64,000 nucleotides of DNA, from the NCBI RefSeq assembly GCF_017562075.2, contig NC_054082.1, positions 56,896,136 to 56,960,135 of the forward strand. Direction: 5' to 3'. Positions 38,801 to 46,467 of this stretch are shown one piece after another. Every line of letters starts with the position of its first letter. The first letter of the stretch is position 1. A program made the translations under genes and the position numbers. Below the pieces are notes generated by a model, which saw only the letters and a program-made list of their open reading frames with translations, had not been told where the DNA came from and ran no database searches. The DNA is from Anopheles merus. Taxonomy: Eukaryota; Arthropoda; Insecta; Diptera; Culicidae.

Positions 38801-40572
38801 TAAGCTAATAATTTTCTTCTTCCCTCTTCAACAGCGTACGGATCAGTTCATGATCGCAGTACAAATGATCGTTCACCGCCACCTCTAATAACTTCGAGCG
38901 GAGGTAACGTAGCAAACGGTAGCACTAACGGCAGCAGTAGCACATCTTCCATGGCATCCTACCTGTCGTCCCTCGGCTCACGAGGTCCGCTAAATGGGGG
39001 CAACAGTTCAGGAACAGGAGGGTCCGTCTACCATCAGCAGTCAGGGAGCGGTGCTGCAATGAAGGAGGAGCAAGAACCAAACAGTTTCATTAACATTGAT
39101 GATCTGCCGGTAAGTTTTTTGTTGATTTAGTTTCCAAAACAACATCAACCGGTTCAGAAAATATCTTATCAGAAGAATACAGTGAAACAATCAACCTTAG
39201 TACCTGGAAGTACACAATGTGACTTTTCCGTTTTTGTTCATCTTACGCAGAACTATGGAGTTGTACCCGGCCATTACGACGATCAGGATCAGTACCATTC
39301 GCTGCCAGCACCAGAAACCCAAACGACTTCACACGGATACCTCGAAAACAGTCCCGAGTTTTACTCAGCCATCCAAATGGAACAAAAGTACATGCCACCG
39401 CACTACAAATCGGGTCCCTATACTAGCCGAGGAGGTCGCTATCATCAGCCACACCACCACAGCAGCAATACCGGTGGCGGAGGAGGTGGTGGTGGCGGAG
39501 GAGGTGGATCGGGAAACCAGCATACACAGCAGCAGCACCATCAACAGCACCAGCAGCAGCAGCAGCAACAGCAGCAACAGCAGCAGCAACAGCAGCAGCA
39601 GCAGCATCAGCAACATCAGCATCACCATCCTCATCATCATCCACATCACCATGCACACCATCATCCCGCCAGCCATCATCAGACGGCTCACCACCCTGAC
39701 AGCGGTTATCCTGAGTATGGATCACCCTACGATACCCCTCCGTTCCAGACCGTTCCGAGCAATACGACTTCTCCGCAAAGCTCGGCTACTTCCGGCAACG
39801 GAGGGCCAGGTGGTCCCGGAGGAGCAAATGGAAGTGGTAACAGCAACAATAATAACGGAGACCTGCTCGGCGGTCATGTTGTGGATCCGTGGAGCTTACA
39901 CCATCCTGGGCAGCATCCGCACGCCGGGGCACCCCATCCATTGCTGGACTTTCAACACCCGGCGTATATGGGCACGACCATGGGCTTCGACAAGACGATG
40001 CTAGGCACGTATGGAGCTCAAGGTGGTGCACCGTGTTTTACCGGCTCCGGGCCCATTCAGCTGTGGCAGTTTCTGTTGGAGCTGCTAACGGACAAAACCT
40101 GCCAGAGCTTTATCTCCTGGACCGGAGATGAGTGGGAATTCAAGCTGACCGACCCGGACGAGGTAAGTGCGAGAAATTTTACACAAACCTCTTTCCCCTC
40201 AAGAGGAAAACAGATAAACATAGGGTCACTCACTTCAATGATCCATTTTTCTCCAACAGGTCGCACGGCGATGGGGTGTCCGGAAGAACAAACCAAAAAT
40301 GAATTACGAAAAGCTGAGTCGCGGCCTCCGGTACTATTACGATAAGAACATCATTCACAAAACGGCCGGCAAACGATACGTGTATCGATTTGTATGTGAT
40401 CTTCAAACATTGCTGGGGTAAGCATCAATCGTCCGGCTGTTTTTCTCCTTTTAAAATCTGTATATCACGGTACTAACGGTTCGATTTATTCACCTTCTCT
40501 TCTTGCAGCTATTCAGCAAAACAGGTACACGAAATGGTTGATCTCAAACCTGATAAAAAGGACGATGAATAG
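6144..40572 (+). CDS. pnt: Pointed, P2-type isoform (ETS transcription factor, ERK effector)
   Basis: This is the MAPK-responsive transcriptional activator of receptor tyrosine kinase signalling, acting in the nucleus. The coding exons I joined are 6144-6438, 10286-10402, 12139-12342, 14668-14949, 38835-39109, 39251-40162, 40260-40417 and 40509-40572. All have GT-AG borders and compatible phases, giving 2,307 nt and 768 residues. An ERK acceptor PLTP lies at about Thr108, followed by a Pointed/SAM domain (about 112-205), a low-complexity middle with Gln, His and Gly runs, and an ETS domain (about 659-743) near the C terminus. The ETS helix RGLRYYY, which in the family carries the two arginines that read GGA, is intact. 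I chose the ATG at 6144 because its context (CCTAAAATGA) is good and because the frame has no earlier ATG after the TGA at 6063. An upstream exon with an earlier start cannot be excluded. The length is close to Drosophila PntP2 as I recall it (about 718). Confidence 0.9.
6439..10285 (+). other. pnt P2 intron 1
   Basis: An intron of 3.85 kb. It holds a reverse-oriented SINE near its start; otherwise I see AT-rich unique sequence. The part at about 8,340-10,160 is less AT-rich and contains short coding-like pieces on both strands that I could not assign to any family. Confidence 0.6.
6578..6801 (-). mobile_element. tRNA-derived SINE, SINE200-like
   Basis: Read on the minus strand it begins with a Pol III A-box-like region (GGTCTCGTGGTACAGTCGTC). 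A B box follows (GGTTCAAGCTC, plus-strand 6715-6725), then a body with CGTAGAACTGACTATCCGG and AGGCAGGCCTTGATCGACAA, and an AAGAAGA-type 3' end. At least three other copies with the same body lie in this window. The name SINE200 is from memory of the Anopheles family. Confidence 0.65.
10286..10402 (+). CDS. pnt: pnt exon: ERK site and first part of the Pointed domain
   Basis: Preceded by TTATACATTACAG and followed by GTAAGC. It encodes VPTQMPPLTPGTNKKLTEV and then the first helices of the Pointed/SAM domain (SFASWEKEVQTFKITK). The threonine of PLTP corresponds to the Rolled/ERK target of Drosophila PntP2. Confidence 0.9.
10403..12138 (+). other. pnt P2 intron 2
   Basis: A 1.7-kb AT-rich intron holding one TA-flanked MITE (10903-11277). 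I see nothing else that I can name. Confidence 0.6.
10903..11277. mobile_element. TA-flanked MITE (pogo/Tigger-like termini), 375 bp
   Basis: Terminal inverted repeats are visible: the left end CAGTGGAGCGCCGTTTATCC and the right end (reverse complement) CAGCGGAGCGCTGATTATCC. The two ends share 17 of 20 positions and are flanked on both sides by TA. Subterminal TTTATCCG/TTATCCG motifs recur. CAGTGGAGCGC-type ends with TA target duplications are characteristic of the Tigger/pogo group of Tc1-mariner elements. No transposase is encoded, so it is non-autonomous. Confidence 0.85.
12139..12342 (+). CDS. pnt: pnt exon: remainder of the Pointed domain
   Basis: Bounded by an ATAG acceptor and a GTAAGA donor. 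It encodes DPRQWTAEHVLIWLNWSIKE through GDILWEHLEILQK, the highly conserved core of Ets-1-type Pointed/SAM domains, which docks ERK. Phase 1 at both ends. Confidence 0.92.
12343..14667 (+). other. pnt P2 intron 3
   Basis: A 2.3-kb intron with a direct 100-bp tandem duplication near its start (12579-12776). The remainder is AT-rich and has no feature I can support. Confidence 0.55.
12579..12776. repeat. Two-copy tandem duplication, 100-bp period
   Basis: The unit beginning GATTGGCTGTTGTTACTGTT at 12581 is repeated from 12681 as GATTAGCTGTTGTTACTGTT. The copies are almost identical through to CAAGAAAGATAGTTAA. The very low divergence suggests a recent duplication, or an assembly artefact. Confidence 0.95.
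14668..14949 (+). CDS. pnt: pnt exon: post-Pointed linker, last P2-specific exon
   Basis: It starts after CAACTTTCAG and completes the codon for Asp, giving LEILQKDCEKALLEHSSSV. It ends with a Ser/Asn/Thr/Gly-rich linker before GTAAGT. The phase-1 end matches the acceptor 23.9 kb downstream at 38835. The frame continues past the donor only briefly. Confidence 0.85.
16370..16713 (+). mobile_element. TA-flanked MITE, copy 1 of a two-copy family
   Basis: Starts CAGGCGATCCCCGAGATACA after TA and ends with CTCGGGAACTACCTG before TA, the imperfect reverse complement of its start. Internal sequence such as AATTTGCTCAAAGAACTTTC is shared with the copy at 24899-25262. It is 344 bp and has no transposase. 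Confidence 0.85.
16995..17165 (+). repeat. CT-rich simple repeat
   Basis: Nearly uninterrupted (CT)n with a few TATCT and TTCC breaks. The low-complexity SLSLSL frames across it are not genes. (GA)n/(CT)n tracts are the binding sequence of GAGA factor in flies. Confidence 0.98.
17625..17804 (+). mobile_element. SINE200-like copy, 5' end diverged
   Basis: The B box GGTTCAAACC is at 17659-17668. The body then shows CCCATACGTAGGGCTGGCTA, GTCACTGAAAGCCAA and AGGCAGGCCTTGACCGACAG, with an AAGAAGAAGAAGAA tail. The A-box end is poorly preserved. Confidence 0.7.
19926..20126 (+). mobile_element. SINE copy, divergent subfamily
   Basis: The head matches the SINE200-like consensus (TTACAGTCGTCAACTC; CATGCCCGTCATGGGTTCAA; B box at 19984-19993). 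The 3' part differs: it reads CCTGTATAGGCCGGCATG and TTTTACGCCAATTAGAAGAA. It may represent a separate subfamily. Confidence 0.65.
20284..20410 (-). mobile_element. SINE fragment, same divergent subfamily, reverse orientation
   Basis: On the minus strand it reads a B-box-like GGTTCCAACC (plus 20390-20399), then GGCTGTATAGGCCGACATGA and TTACGCCAAAACGAAGAAG. It shares the GTATAGGCCG...TTACGCCAA tail with the copy that ends at 20126. The 5' half is missing. Confidence 0.6.
23264..23403 (-). mobile_element. SINE200-like copy, 5'-truncated
   Basis: On the minus strand: CCATACGTAGGACTGACTAT, GTAACAATAAGTCACTGAAA, AGGCAGGCCTTGACCGACAG and an AAGAAGAAGAAG tail. It is almost identical in its 3' half to the copy at 17625-17804. 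The Pol III promoter half is absent. Confidence 0.7.
24899..25262 (-). mobile_element. TA-flanked MITE, copy 2 of the two-copy family
   Basis: Starts CAGGCGGTCCCCGAGATACA after TA and ends TGTATCTCGGGGACCGCTTG before TA, so the terminal repeats are longer and better matched than in the copy at 16370. It lies in the opposite orientation relative to that copy. It is 364 bp with no coding capacity. Confidence 0.88.
26770..26822 (+). repeat. GA simple repeat
   Basis: (GA)n tract with one TAGA interruption. No gene overlaps it. Confidence 0.97.
32149..32467 (+). CDS. pnt: pnt P1-specific first coding exon
   Basis: Encodes MVLQSYDVALNGSDNV and continues with poly-Ala, poly-Thr and His/Gln-rich stretches. 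It ends CACCAGACAG before GTTAGA, in phase 1. The upstream in-frame reading from 31606 looks coding-like and is discussed as a finding. Confidence 0.7.
32149..40572 (+). CDS. pnt: Pointed, P1-type isoform (constitutive short form)
   Basis: An alternative first exon (coding 32149-32467) ends in phase 1 at a GT donor. It joins the shared exon at 38835 in exactly the same phase as the P2 exon ending at 14949. With 38835-39109, 39251-40162, 40260-40417 and 40509-40572 it encodes 575 residues: a Ser/Thr/Asn-rich N terminus with an alanine run followed by a threonine run, then the common low-complexity region and the ETS domain, with no Pointed domain. In Drosophila the equivalent P1 form is active without ERK phosphorylation. 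The ATG at 32149 sits in a very good insect context (CACCAACATGG). The frame stays open upstream back to a TAG at 31603-31605 without another ATG, so an N-terminal extension of about 180 residues, supplied by an upstream exon or a non-AUG start, is possible. Confidence 0.8.
37764..37910 (+). CDS. Candidate small membrane-anchored peptide ORF (48 aa), unrecognised
   Basis: ATG to TAA, 48 codons, translating as MKVATKTIVFIFSICIFLVI and then VLLAMRHN and a polar tail ending PKRHQ. A basic start followed by about 20 hydrophobic residues is what a signal anchor or signal peptide looks like. The ORF lies on the same strand as pnt, inside its intron. It could be a real microprotein, the first exon of a nested gene, or chance. 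I do not recognise a family. Confidence 0.25.
   Translation: MKVATKTIVFIFSICIFLVIVLLAMRHNVRVALFSYPTLSVDLPKRHQ
37974..38156 (+). CDS. Candidate small acidic ORF (60 aa), unrecognised
   Basis: Starts ATG at 37974 (MYFRRPGIEVEESSDGTKID) and ends TAA. It is rich in Glu and Ser, with a C-terminal KPFPGFVSVYK. It lies 63 bp after the membrane-peptide ORF on the same strand. Its composition is less repetitive than that of neighbouring intronic frames, but no homology is recognised. Confidence 0.2.
   Translation: MYFRRPGIEVEESSDGTKIDASEASEKQREESGAQFEEIGPEAETKLPVKPFPGFVSVYK
38835..39109 (+). CDS. pnt: pnt first common exon of P1 and P2
   Basis: Follows the acceptor CTCTTCAACAG and ends before GTAAGT in phase 0 (NIDDLP). 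It encodes a Ser/Gly/Asn-rich linker beginning AYGSVHDRSTNDRSPPPL and ending in an acidic stretch with a KEEQEP motif. That motif resembles a sumoylation-type site, but this is only a suggestion. Confidence 0.85.
39251..40162 (+). CDS. pnt: pnt common exon: poly-Gly/Gln/His region and start of the ETS domain
   Basis: Acceptor CTTACGCAG, donor GTAAGT, phase 0 at both ends. After NYGVVPGHYDDQDQ come a glycine run (about 39,475-39,510), a glutamine run (about 39,548-39,606, mixed CAG and CAA codons) and histidine-rich repeats (HHHPHHHPHHHAHHH). A conserved Tyr/Pro-rich part follows, and the exon ends with the first half of the ETS domain, GSGPIQLWQFLLELLTDKTC to FKLTDPDE. Confidence 0.92.
40260..40417 (+). 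CDS. pnt: pnt common exon: ETS recognition helix
   Basis: Acceptor CTCCAACAG, donor GTAAGC. It encodes VARRWGVRKNKPKMNYEKLS, then RGLRYYYDKNIIHKTAGKRY and the last ETS strand (VYRFVCDLQTLLG). It holds the DNA-contacting residues of the ETS winged helix-turn-helix. Confidence 0.95.
40509..40572 (+). CDS. pnt: pnt last coding exon
   Basis: After CTTGCAG it completes a Gly codon and encodes YSAKQVHEMVDLKPDKKDDE, followed by TAG at 40570-40572. A charged C-terminal tail after the ETS domain is typical of Pointed. Confidence 0.9.
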
Positions 40573-42953
40573 ACTGTGTGAAATAAGCGGAACTAACACA
40601 CTCGAACATACATACACAAACCCACCCACACACTCACATACACACACACTCTGTAACTATCGTTTCGATAACGATAACTATCTGTAACTATCGTGCGGCT
40701 TGATAATACTGATCTCCTTCTTCTTCTCCCGAGCCACAATCAGAAAACGGGAAAATTGCTTCTCTAACCACAAAGCGAAGAAAAACATCTAACTATCTAG
40801 GGATGGAAGAAAATGCGCGTATCAGATGTATATGACTAACGCGAAGAAAAGTGACTACAAAAGATTTCCCACCAAAACAAAATGTAAAACATTACCGCTA
40901 ACGGACAGAGCACGCCCATTTGTACACTACGAAATTGTACATGCTAGTCTCTTTCGAACGAGCACGTTAAAATGCAATTGAAAGTGTAAATTCACTATTC
41001 TAAAACCGATCTGTAACGTTAACGGTCCACTAAAGCATGTTTTGGTTCCTTGCAAAAGAATTATTTAACGTGCTTTTTTGCAGATTCACTGTATGTAACT
41101 CCTTTTTACGATGCAGAGGCTATTCTTTCGCTGATGGGGGCGTTGTTTATCGTATCAGTGAACAGAGTATTATATTTGTTTTACCATATAACGAGGAATG
41201 TGTACAGAAACGAGGAATGTGTGTTTTTGTCAAACTACAACAAAAACACAACAAATAGCGATTAGTAATTTACGAACAAAAAGCTTCCAAATCCGTTAAA
41301 CAAAAACACGTTATATGGTGTGCTGAGTGCAAATAAGTAAAAACAACACAAAAAAAACATGTTAGCTTAGGAAATCAAGCAAGGCCCTATAAGTTAGTGA
41401 TGAAGTATAAGACAACTTACAAACATCTACTTAAGCACTGCGCAACTACAACGCCGACACGAGCACGGGCACCACGAACAACATGGAATGGTCCTGTGTT
41501 TGAGACATTTAATTCAAACACTGTTAGTGGTAATGTGTAAAGTTAATACAAACAATCAAATTAAATGTGTGGCTTTCCAAAAGTGCATTTTAGATGTATG
41601 CGCTATACAGAGTCTGGGAGATACAACAGTGGTTACAAGATCAAAAAAGAAGCCTACAGGATCTTGAAATGCGAGTTAGTTAAACCAATTTCGAAGCTTT
41701 GTGATAAGTTTTTATTGATAGATTTTTTTATTATATGTAAGTTTTTTTTTTGTCTGTTTAACAATATTCCTGCAAACAGACATGGAACGATCCCAACGGT
41801 CACAGGTAGTTCCAATCACGTGCCCAATCTACTATCTTACTACTTAGAATTGCCTTGGAATTTTGCTTTCGTATTACAGTTCCAATGGAACATTGCTTAC
41901 ATTTGATTTTTATTTCTTGTTTTCTCTTCCAATCTCTTGCTTTTTCTGGTTGGTTCCCTAATTGTTGGAATCTTTTATTGCTTAATAATAATCGGCAATG
42001 AAAATAATAAATTTTGCTTGCACTAGCAAGGAATCAAGGATAATTCATATTGCGAATAGAAACAAATATATTATGGCAAAACAGCAGTAGCAGAAAAAAA
42101 ACAGCAACGTTTCATGTTAACAACAGTGTTAACAGAATATTAACAATAAAAATAATAATAATAATAATAATAATAATTACAATTATAAAAATATCGGGAA
42201 GGGGAGGAAAAATCGCAAGCAATACAGCTTTTACCGTTAATATCCTCATCTTGAAAGTTGCACTACACATCTTCGTTAACTCTACTTCAATTCTGATTGC
42301 CTCGTTTCCATCAACAATAGATTTCGGCAAGGCCGCTTTTCAGATTTGGGTGGTGCATTTTGTTTTATTTTGTTTATATCATCATTTGTGTTATTCTTCT
42401 TTTAAACGTTATTGTCCCGACGGTAATATGAAGCTATGTAAAGATTAAATAGAGTACAGGAAAAGAGAAAAACGATCAAATCTATTAAGATTGTTTGGAA
42501 AATACAATTTGAGATCAAATCATGACTGTCATGATATCGGCGTCCATGTTTGTGTTTTGCAGGCCGTAGGTAAATCAGAAGCACAGAACAGGCACACGAA
42601 AAACAAAACTAGTTAACACAACTATAAACTGCTAGAACATATGCAGAGTATATGCACGAGTTGACTGTAAGTGAACTACGAAAAGCTTCATGATACAACA
42701 TTCAAACGATATTTATGGGTTTAATCAGTCTCAAAAGCTGCAACTATTTGTTTGTCGAGCACTCTATCGTTGTGTCGGGGGACAAAAGTACAATCAATCT
42801 TATCAGGCTAGAGCAATCGAACCAACGATATCCACTAACATTCAGGCTAAATAATTACATCGCTGTAGGAGAGAACCCGATTGGAGTCAAATTGTTCAAA
42901 AAAACTTTGTGTGTGTTTGTGTGTATTTGTATACTTGTCGGTCGTGTGCAGTA
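40573..42953 (+). other. Presumed pnt 3' untranslated region and downstream DNA
   Basis: AT-rich sequence after the pnt stop, with many AATAAA-like motifs (for example 42006-42011), an (AAT)n microsatellite at about 42,150-42,175 and a CA-rich stretch just after the stop. The poly(A) site in use cannot be decided from sequence alone. Confidence 0.5.
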
Positions 42954-43311
42954 CAGTAGGTGACCGCTAACTGAGAGGTAAACAAGCTCCAGTTAACGAA
43001 CAATGTTCGCTAACTGGAGTGACGTTTCTATGGATTGATTGTTTTGATTGGCGTTGACTGGAATAAACATACCAAACTTTTTTTTTCATTTATGTTGATA
43101 TAAAGTATAGTAATTCGTGTAATAACATAAATTAATAGCAAACGTAGGCAGAAGACCCTAAATTTGTTTGAAAAATGCACATTTGCGACAAATTTCTCTT
43201 TATGAGATTCCGGATGTTTCATGTTTTGACGTTTAAGTGTTCGTTAACTGAGAATCACTCCAGTTAGCGAACCTCCAGTTAAAAAGCACTCCAGTTAGCG
43301 GTCACCTACTG
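42954..43311. mobile_element. TA-flanked MITE, 358 bp
   Basis: Starts CAGTAGGTGACCGCTAACTG after TA and ends CAGTTAGCGGTCACCTACTG before TA, which is a perfect 20-bp terminal inverted repeat. Subterminal CTCCAGTTAGCGAAC motifs recur in both orientations, including an internal palindrome around 42,987-43,020. TA duplication and CAG termini fit the Tc1-mariner/pogo group. There is no transposase. Confidence 0.92.
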
Positions 43312-43849
43312 TAATTCAAACTATATGAGCATTGTAACAAAATATCACATCCATCAAACAGTTAGATGGGACGGTAGCGTAAAATGATGTAGTAAAGTAA
43401 AAACGTTAAACGCAAATGCAGGTTACTATAAATTGATGTAAAAACAAGTAAAACAGTAGTAAAGTAAAACGACGCAGAGAGGAACAAAAAAGAAAATAAA
43501 CCCTTATCTAGTGGTAAGGGAAAGATAAGTAATTATTGAAAATAATAATAATAATAAAAAATATACAAAACCAAATTTGTTATTTGTGATTTATTCTTTA
43601 ATTTAATTAGTCGCTCACAGTCAAAATATGTACACACTCTCACCGATCAACCAATTTGATAATACGCTGTATCAAGGATAACGGTTTTGTTATCAATAAC
43701 CAGTCAATATTTGAGAGCAGTGAGCCAAGCGCGTGTATCCTAGTTCGTTTTTTATCACCATCCCGCTGAGAGAATTTTTCTATGAGCGTCCCACTTTGAT
43801 CTACGTCGCATCACTTTCAACACACACTACACCATCCGTTCCCCACATC

Positions 43850-44110
43850 GCTATACGTTTCGTCGATCTCATATTGTATTCTACGTTGCACCATCAATAC
43901 ACAATCTACCATCAGTGCCGCACTCCACCATCAGTTTTGCGCTCCACACTCAGTTGCACACTCCAACTGATAGCGGAGTGTGACACTGATGGTGGAGTGT
44001 GGAGCGCGAAACTAATGGTGGAGCGTGCCATAGATGGTAGAGTGTATCACTGTGTGTGGAGTGTGGTACTGATGGTGGAGTGTGAAGCTGATCGTAGAAA
44101 CGTGAAACTA
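43850..44110. repeat. Minisatellite arranged as an inverted repeat
   Basis: Units related to CACTCCACCATCAGT occur to the left of about 43,972, and their reverse complement (ACTGATGGTGGAGTG) to the right. The two halves can fold back on each other for roughly 120 bp per side, for example GCGCTCCACACTCAGT against gaGTGTGGAGCGC. Confidence 0.85.
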
Positions 44111-44274
44111 ATGTTGCGGGTTTTCAATGTTGCGGAAATGCATATTTCTTTTTATACATGAATTTAGAAGAGAGTTTTATTTTTATTGTTTGATTTGTAA
44201 GATTTTAATCAAATTTACTATTATTTTTAAACTTGAAATTAGCAGCCAGTACAATGAAAATGTATCATCTTAAT

Positions 44275-45577
44275 CAGCTGTGTCAAACTCATTTCATCAG
44301 AGGGCCGCAAGTACAGATTTTCAGTGATTCGTGGGCCGCAAAGTTGAGAATAAAAATATACCTCAATATTTATATAAACTACTGTTTAATATCATTATAG
44401 TTAAACAAATTGACTTTTTGTACTCCTCGCTTCAAATCTGGAATAGTTTCTTATTTACAAAATTGGCTTTGTTTTTTTTCATTGTAAACTTTTTTATTTG
44501 AAAAAAAAAATTAATGTACTTTTAAAGCCACGTGCATTGTTTTTATCCTTATTATTAAAATAGGACATTTCTCATTAGTTGCGTTAGAAAATATCGCTCA
44601 AAAACACATTTTCACTGAGGTAGGATAAGTCTACCAGCCTGTTGCGAATCTTTTTCAAGCCATCCGAGCTATCCACCGCTGGATGAATAACAAAAATATT
44701 TGCCTGCAGTTTTTTGACAGATCAAGAGGAAAATTGTAATAAAACGTGTTTAAACATTATTTTCCGCTAATATCCAAGTTCCAAAGGGTATATGGTGGTA
44801 TATTCATGTCTTATTACAAGACCCCATATTTTACGAATAATTTTGTTAAATTACGAAAATTTTATCTGACGAAGATTCGTGGTGTGTGATCCCATAAAGA
44901 TCGGCAAATCTTGTTTTGACACTTGAAGAGAGATGATTTGCGAATTGAGGTATGGACTGGATCCGTTTCTCACTGCAGATTAGCCGCTCCGTGCGACAAT
45001 CGATGACTCCAACGGTTCCGAATGGCTTTAAACGGCTCTTTAGGCTTCGGACGGCACCGAACGGAACTGTTGGTTTGATTTGACCGGATTCGGAGTCGCT
45101 ATAGCTAAGATCGAAAATGGTTTAGAGCCGTGGATGCAATTCTGACAATCCATCACTAGTTGTTGCGAAGTTTCCAAGTGTGTGTATCAAGTTATTTTCA
45201 TTCCTTTTTCGTTTGTAGAAGGTTGACGCAAATCTATTTTTATATATAGAATGTGCAATCGAGTGTGCACAAAATTATGCTAATATTCAGAATTTAATCG
45301 AAACATAATACGACTGAGTTCGTATTCAATTCAGTGTTTCTTAAGGGTCTCGATTGTTCTGTACGATTGTGTAGAATAAGATTATGAGATGTTATGGGTA
45401 CATTCATGTTAGATACGAAAAATATACCAACAAAATGATTGTTCTTGTCTGGAAAATTGTATACACTTCTACAAATAGTAATAACAGATTTTTGGTTTGC
45501 AGTGCTTTTAGCAATTCTCAAAATGTTCTCACGGGCCGCATTCAGCATTGACGAGGGCCGCCAGTTTGACATACCCG
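44275..45577. mobile_element. Non-autonomous hAT-type transposon, 1.3 kb
   Basis: Flanked by an exact 8-bp direct repeat ATCTTAAT (44267-44274 and 45578-45585), the size typical of hAT insertions. The ends are short imperfect inverted repeats (CAGCTGTGTCAAACT and, reversed, CGGGTATGTCAAACT). Just inside them lie several GGGCCGC motifs in opposing orientation. TGTCAAACT plus GGCCGC ends are also seen in vertebrate hAT-Charlie elements. No transposase frame is recognisable. Confidence 0.82.
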
Positions 45578-46096
45578 ATCTTAATTATTAATTAAGGAAA
45601 TTTGCCGTTATTAAAACCAATGTAGCAATGTTTAAGGCATCGGATTTGATAATATTTACGAAGTGAGAGTGTTAGGGAGACCTCCCATCTTTAAAGAGAC
45701 CGAGCCTTCAACCTCTCCTCTTTAAATCGGGAGGGTTTGTGCAACACTACAAGTAGCCCAGAGATGAACAGTCGCTGCACGTTACAGTTGCGTTGTTTGA
45801 CCGTTTCTAAGCCCAAAAACGCATAGCGGTTGTCGTATTCACCTTGAAGTCTCCAGGACTGCCGGTAAACTTTTTTACTACTTTTATGCTCAAAACTACT
45901 TTTATGATCAAGTATCAAGTAGTGAGTGGTAAAATTCCAGAAGGCTTTTTTCGATTAACCCGTTAAATTTTGTACGCGGTCGTGCGATCTAAAGTTGTGT
46001 TCACATCATAGTGCATACGAGCGCAATCCCCAACCATTCGCGACAAACTTAATGGCAGGGACAACGCAACTTACAAGGTTTTGCAAGGATTCTCAT

Positions 46097-46293
46097 AGTT
46101 GTGGGACACTTCCTTGGCTCTTTCTTATGTAAAGTGAAATTTATATGATGGGAATTGGACTCTATGACACTCTTTTGGACAGGCTCCTTGGAAATTCCTC
46201 TTTGTTTTATCCAAAAAGGGTGCTATAGAGTCCAATTCCCATCGCACGAAGTTCAATTCTCGGAATAAAGAGTCAATAAAGTGTCCCACAACT
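46097..46293. repeat. Nearly perfect foldback, two 84-bp arms
   Basis: The left arm 46097-46180 and right arm 46210-46293 are inverted copies separated by a loop of about 29 bp. Matches include AGTTGTGGGACACTT at the outer ends and GATGGGAATTGGACTCTAT further in. It is either a foldback MITE or a hairpin-forming locus. Confidence 0.88.
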
Positions 46294-46467
46294 TTGAAAA
46301 AAAACCCTGAAAAACACTGTAATAGCAAACGCACTGGCTTTGGTAAAATCGAAATGTGATCCACATAATAACTATCCGGCTACAAGATGCAACTTAGTCT
46401 AAAAAAGAAAATATCCCACTTTCTCATACAGGCTACTGTTCAGGCTACTGTTATTCTATTACTATTA

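Larger units (their letters stand above)
32468..38834 (+). other. pnt intron between the P1 exon and the common exons
   Basis: A 6.4-kb intron common to both transcripts. I see no transposon. Two small plus-strand ORFs at 37764-37910 and 37974-38156 are listed separately. The rest is AT-rich unique sequence with no feature I can support. Confidence 0.5.

Noticed and set aside
39365..39725. Minus-strand frames of 100-109 residues rich in Leu/Met or Ala/Val
   Set aside because: Shadows of the Gln/His repeat of the pnt exon read on the other strand.
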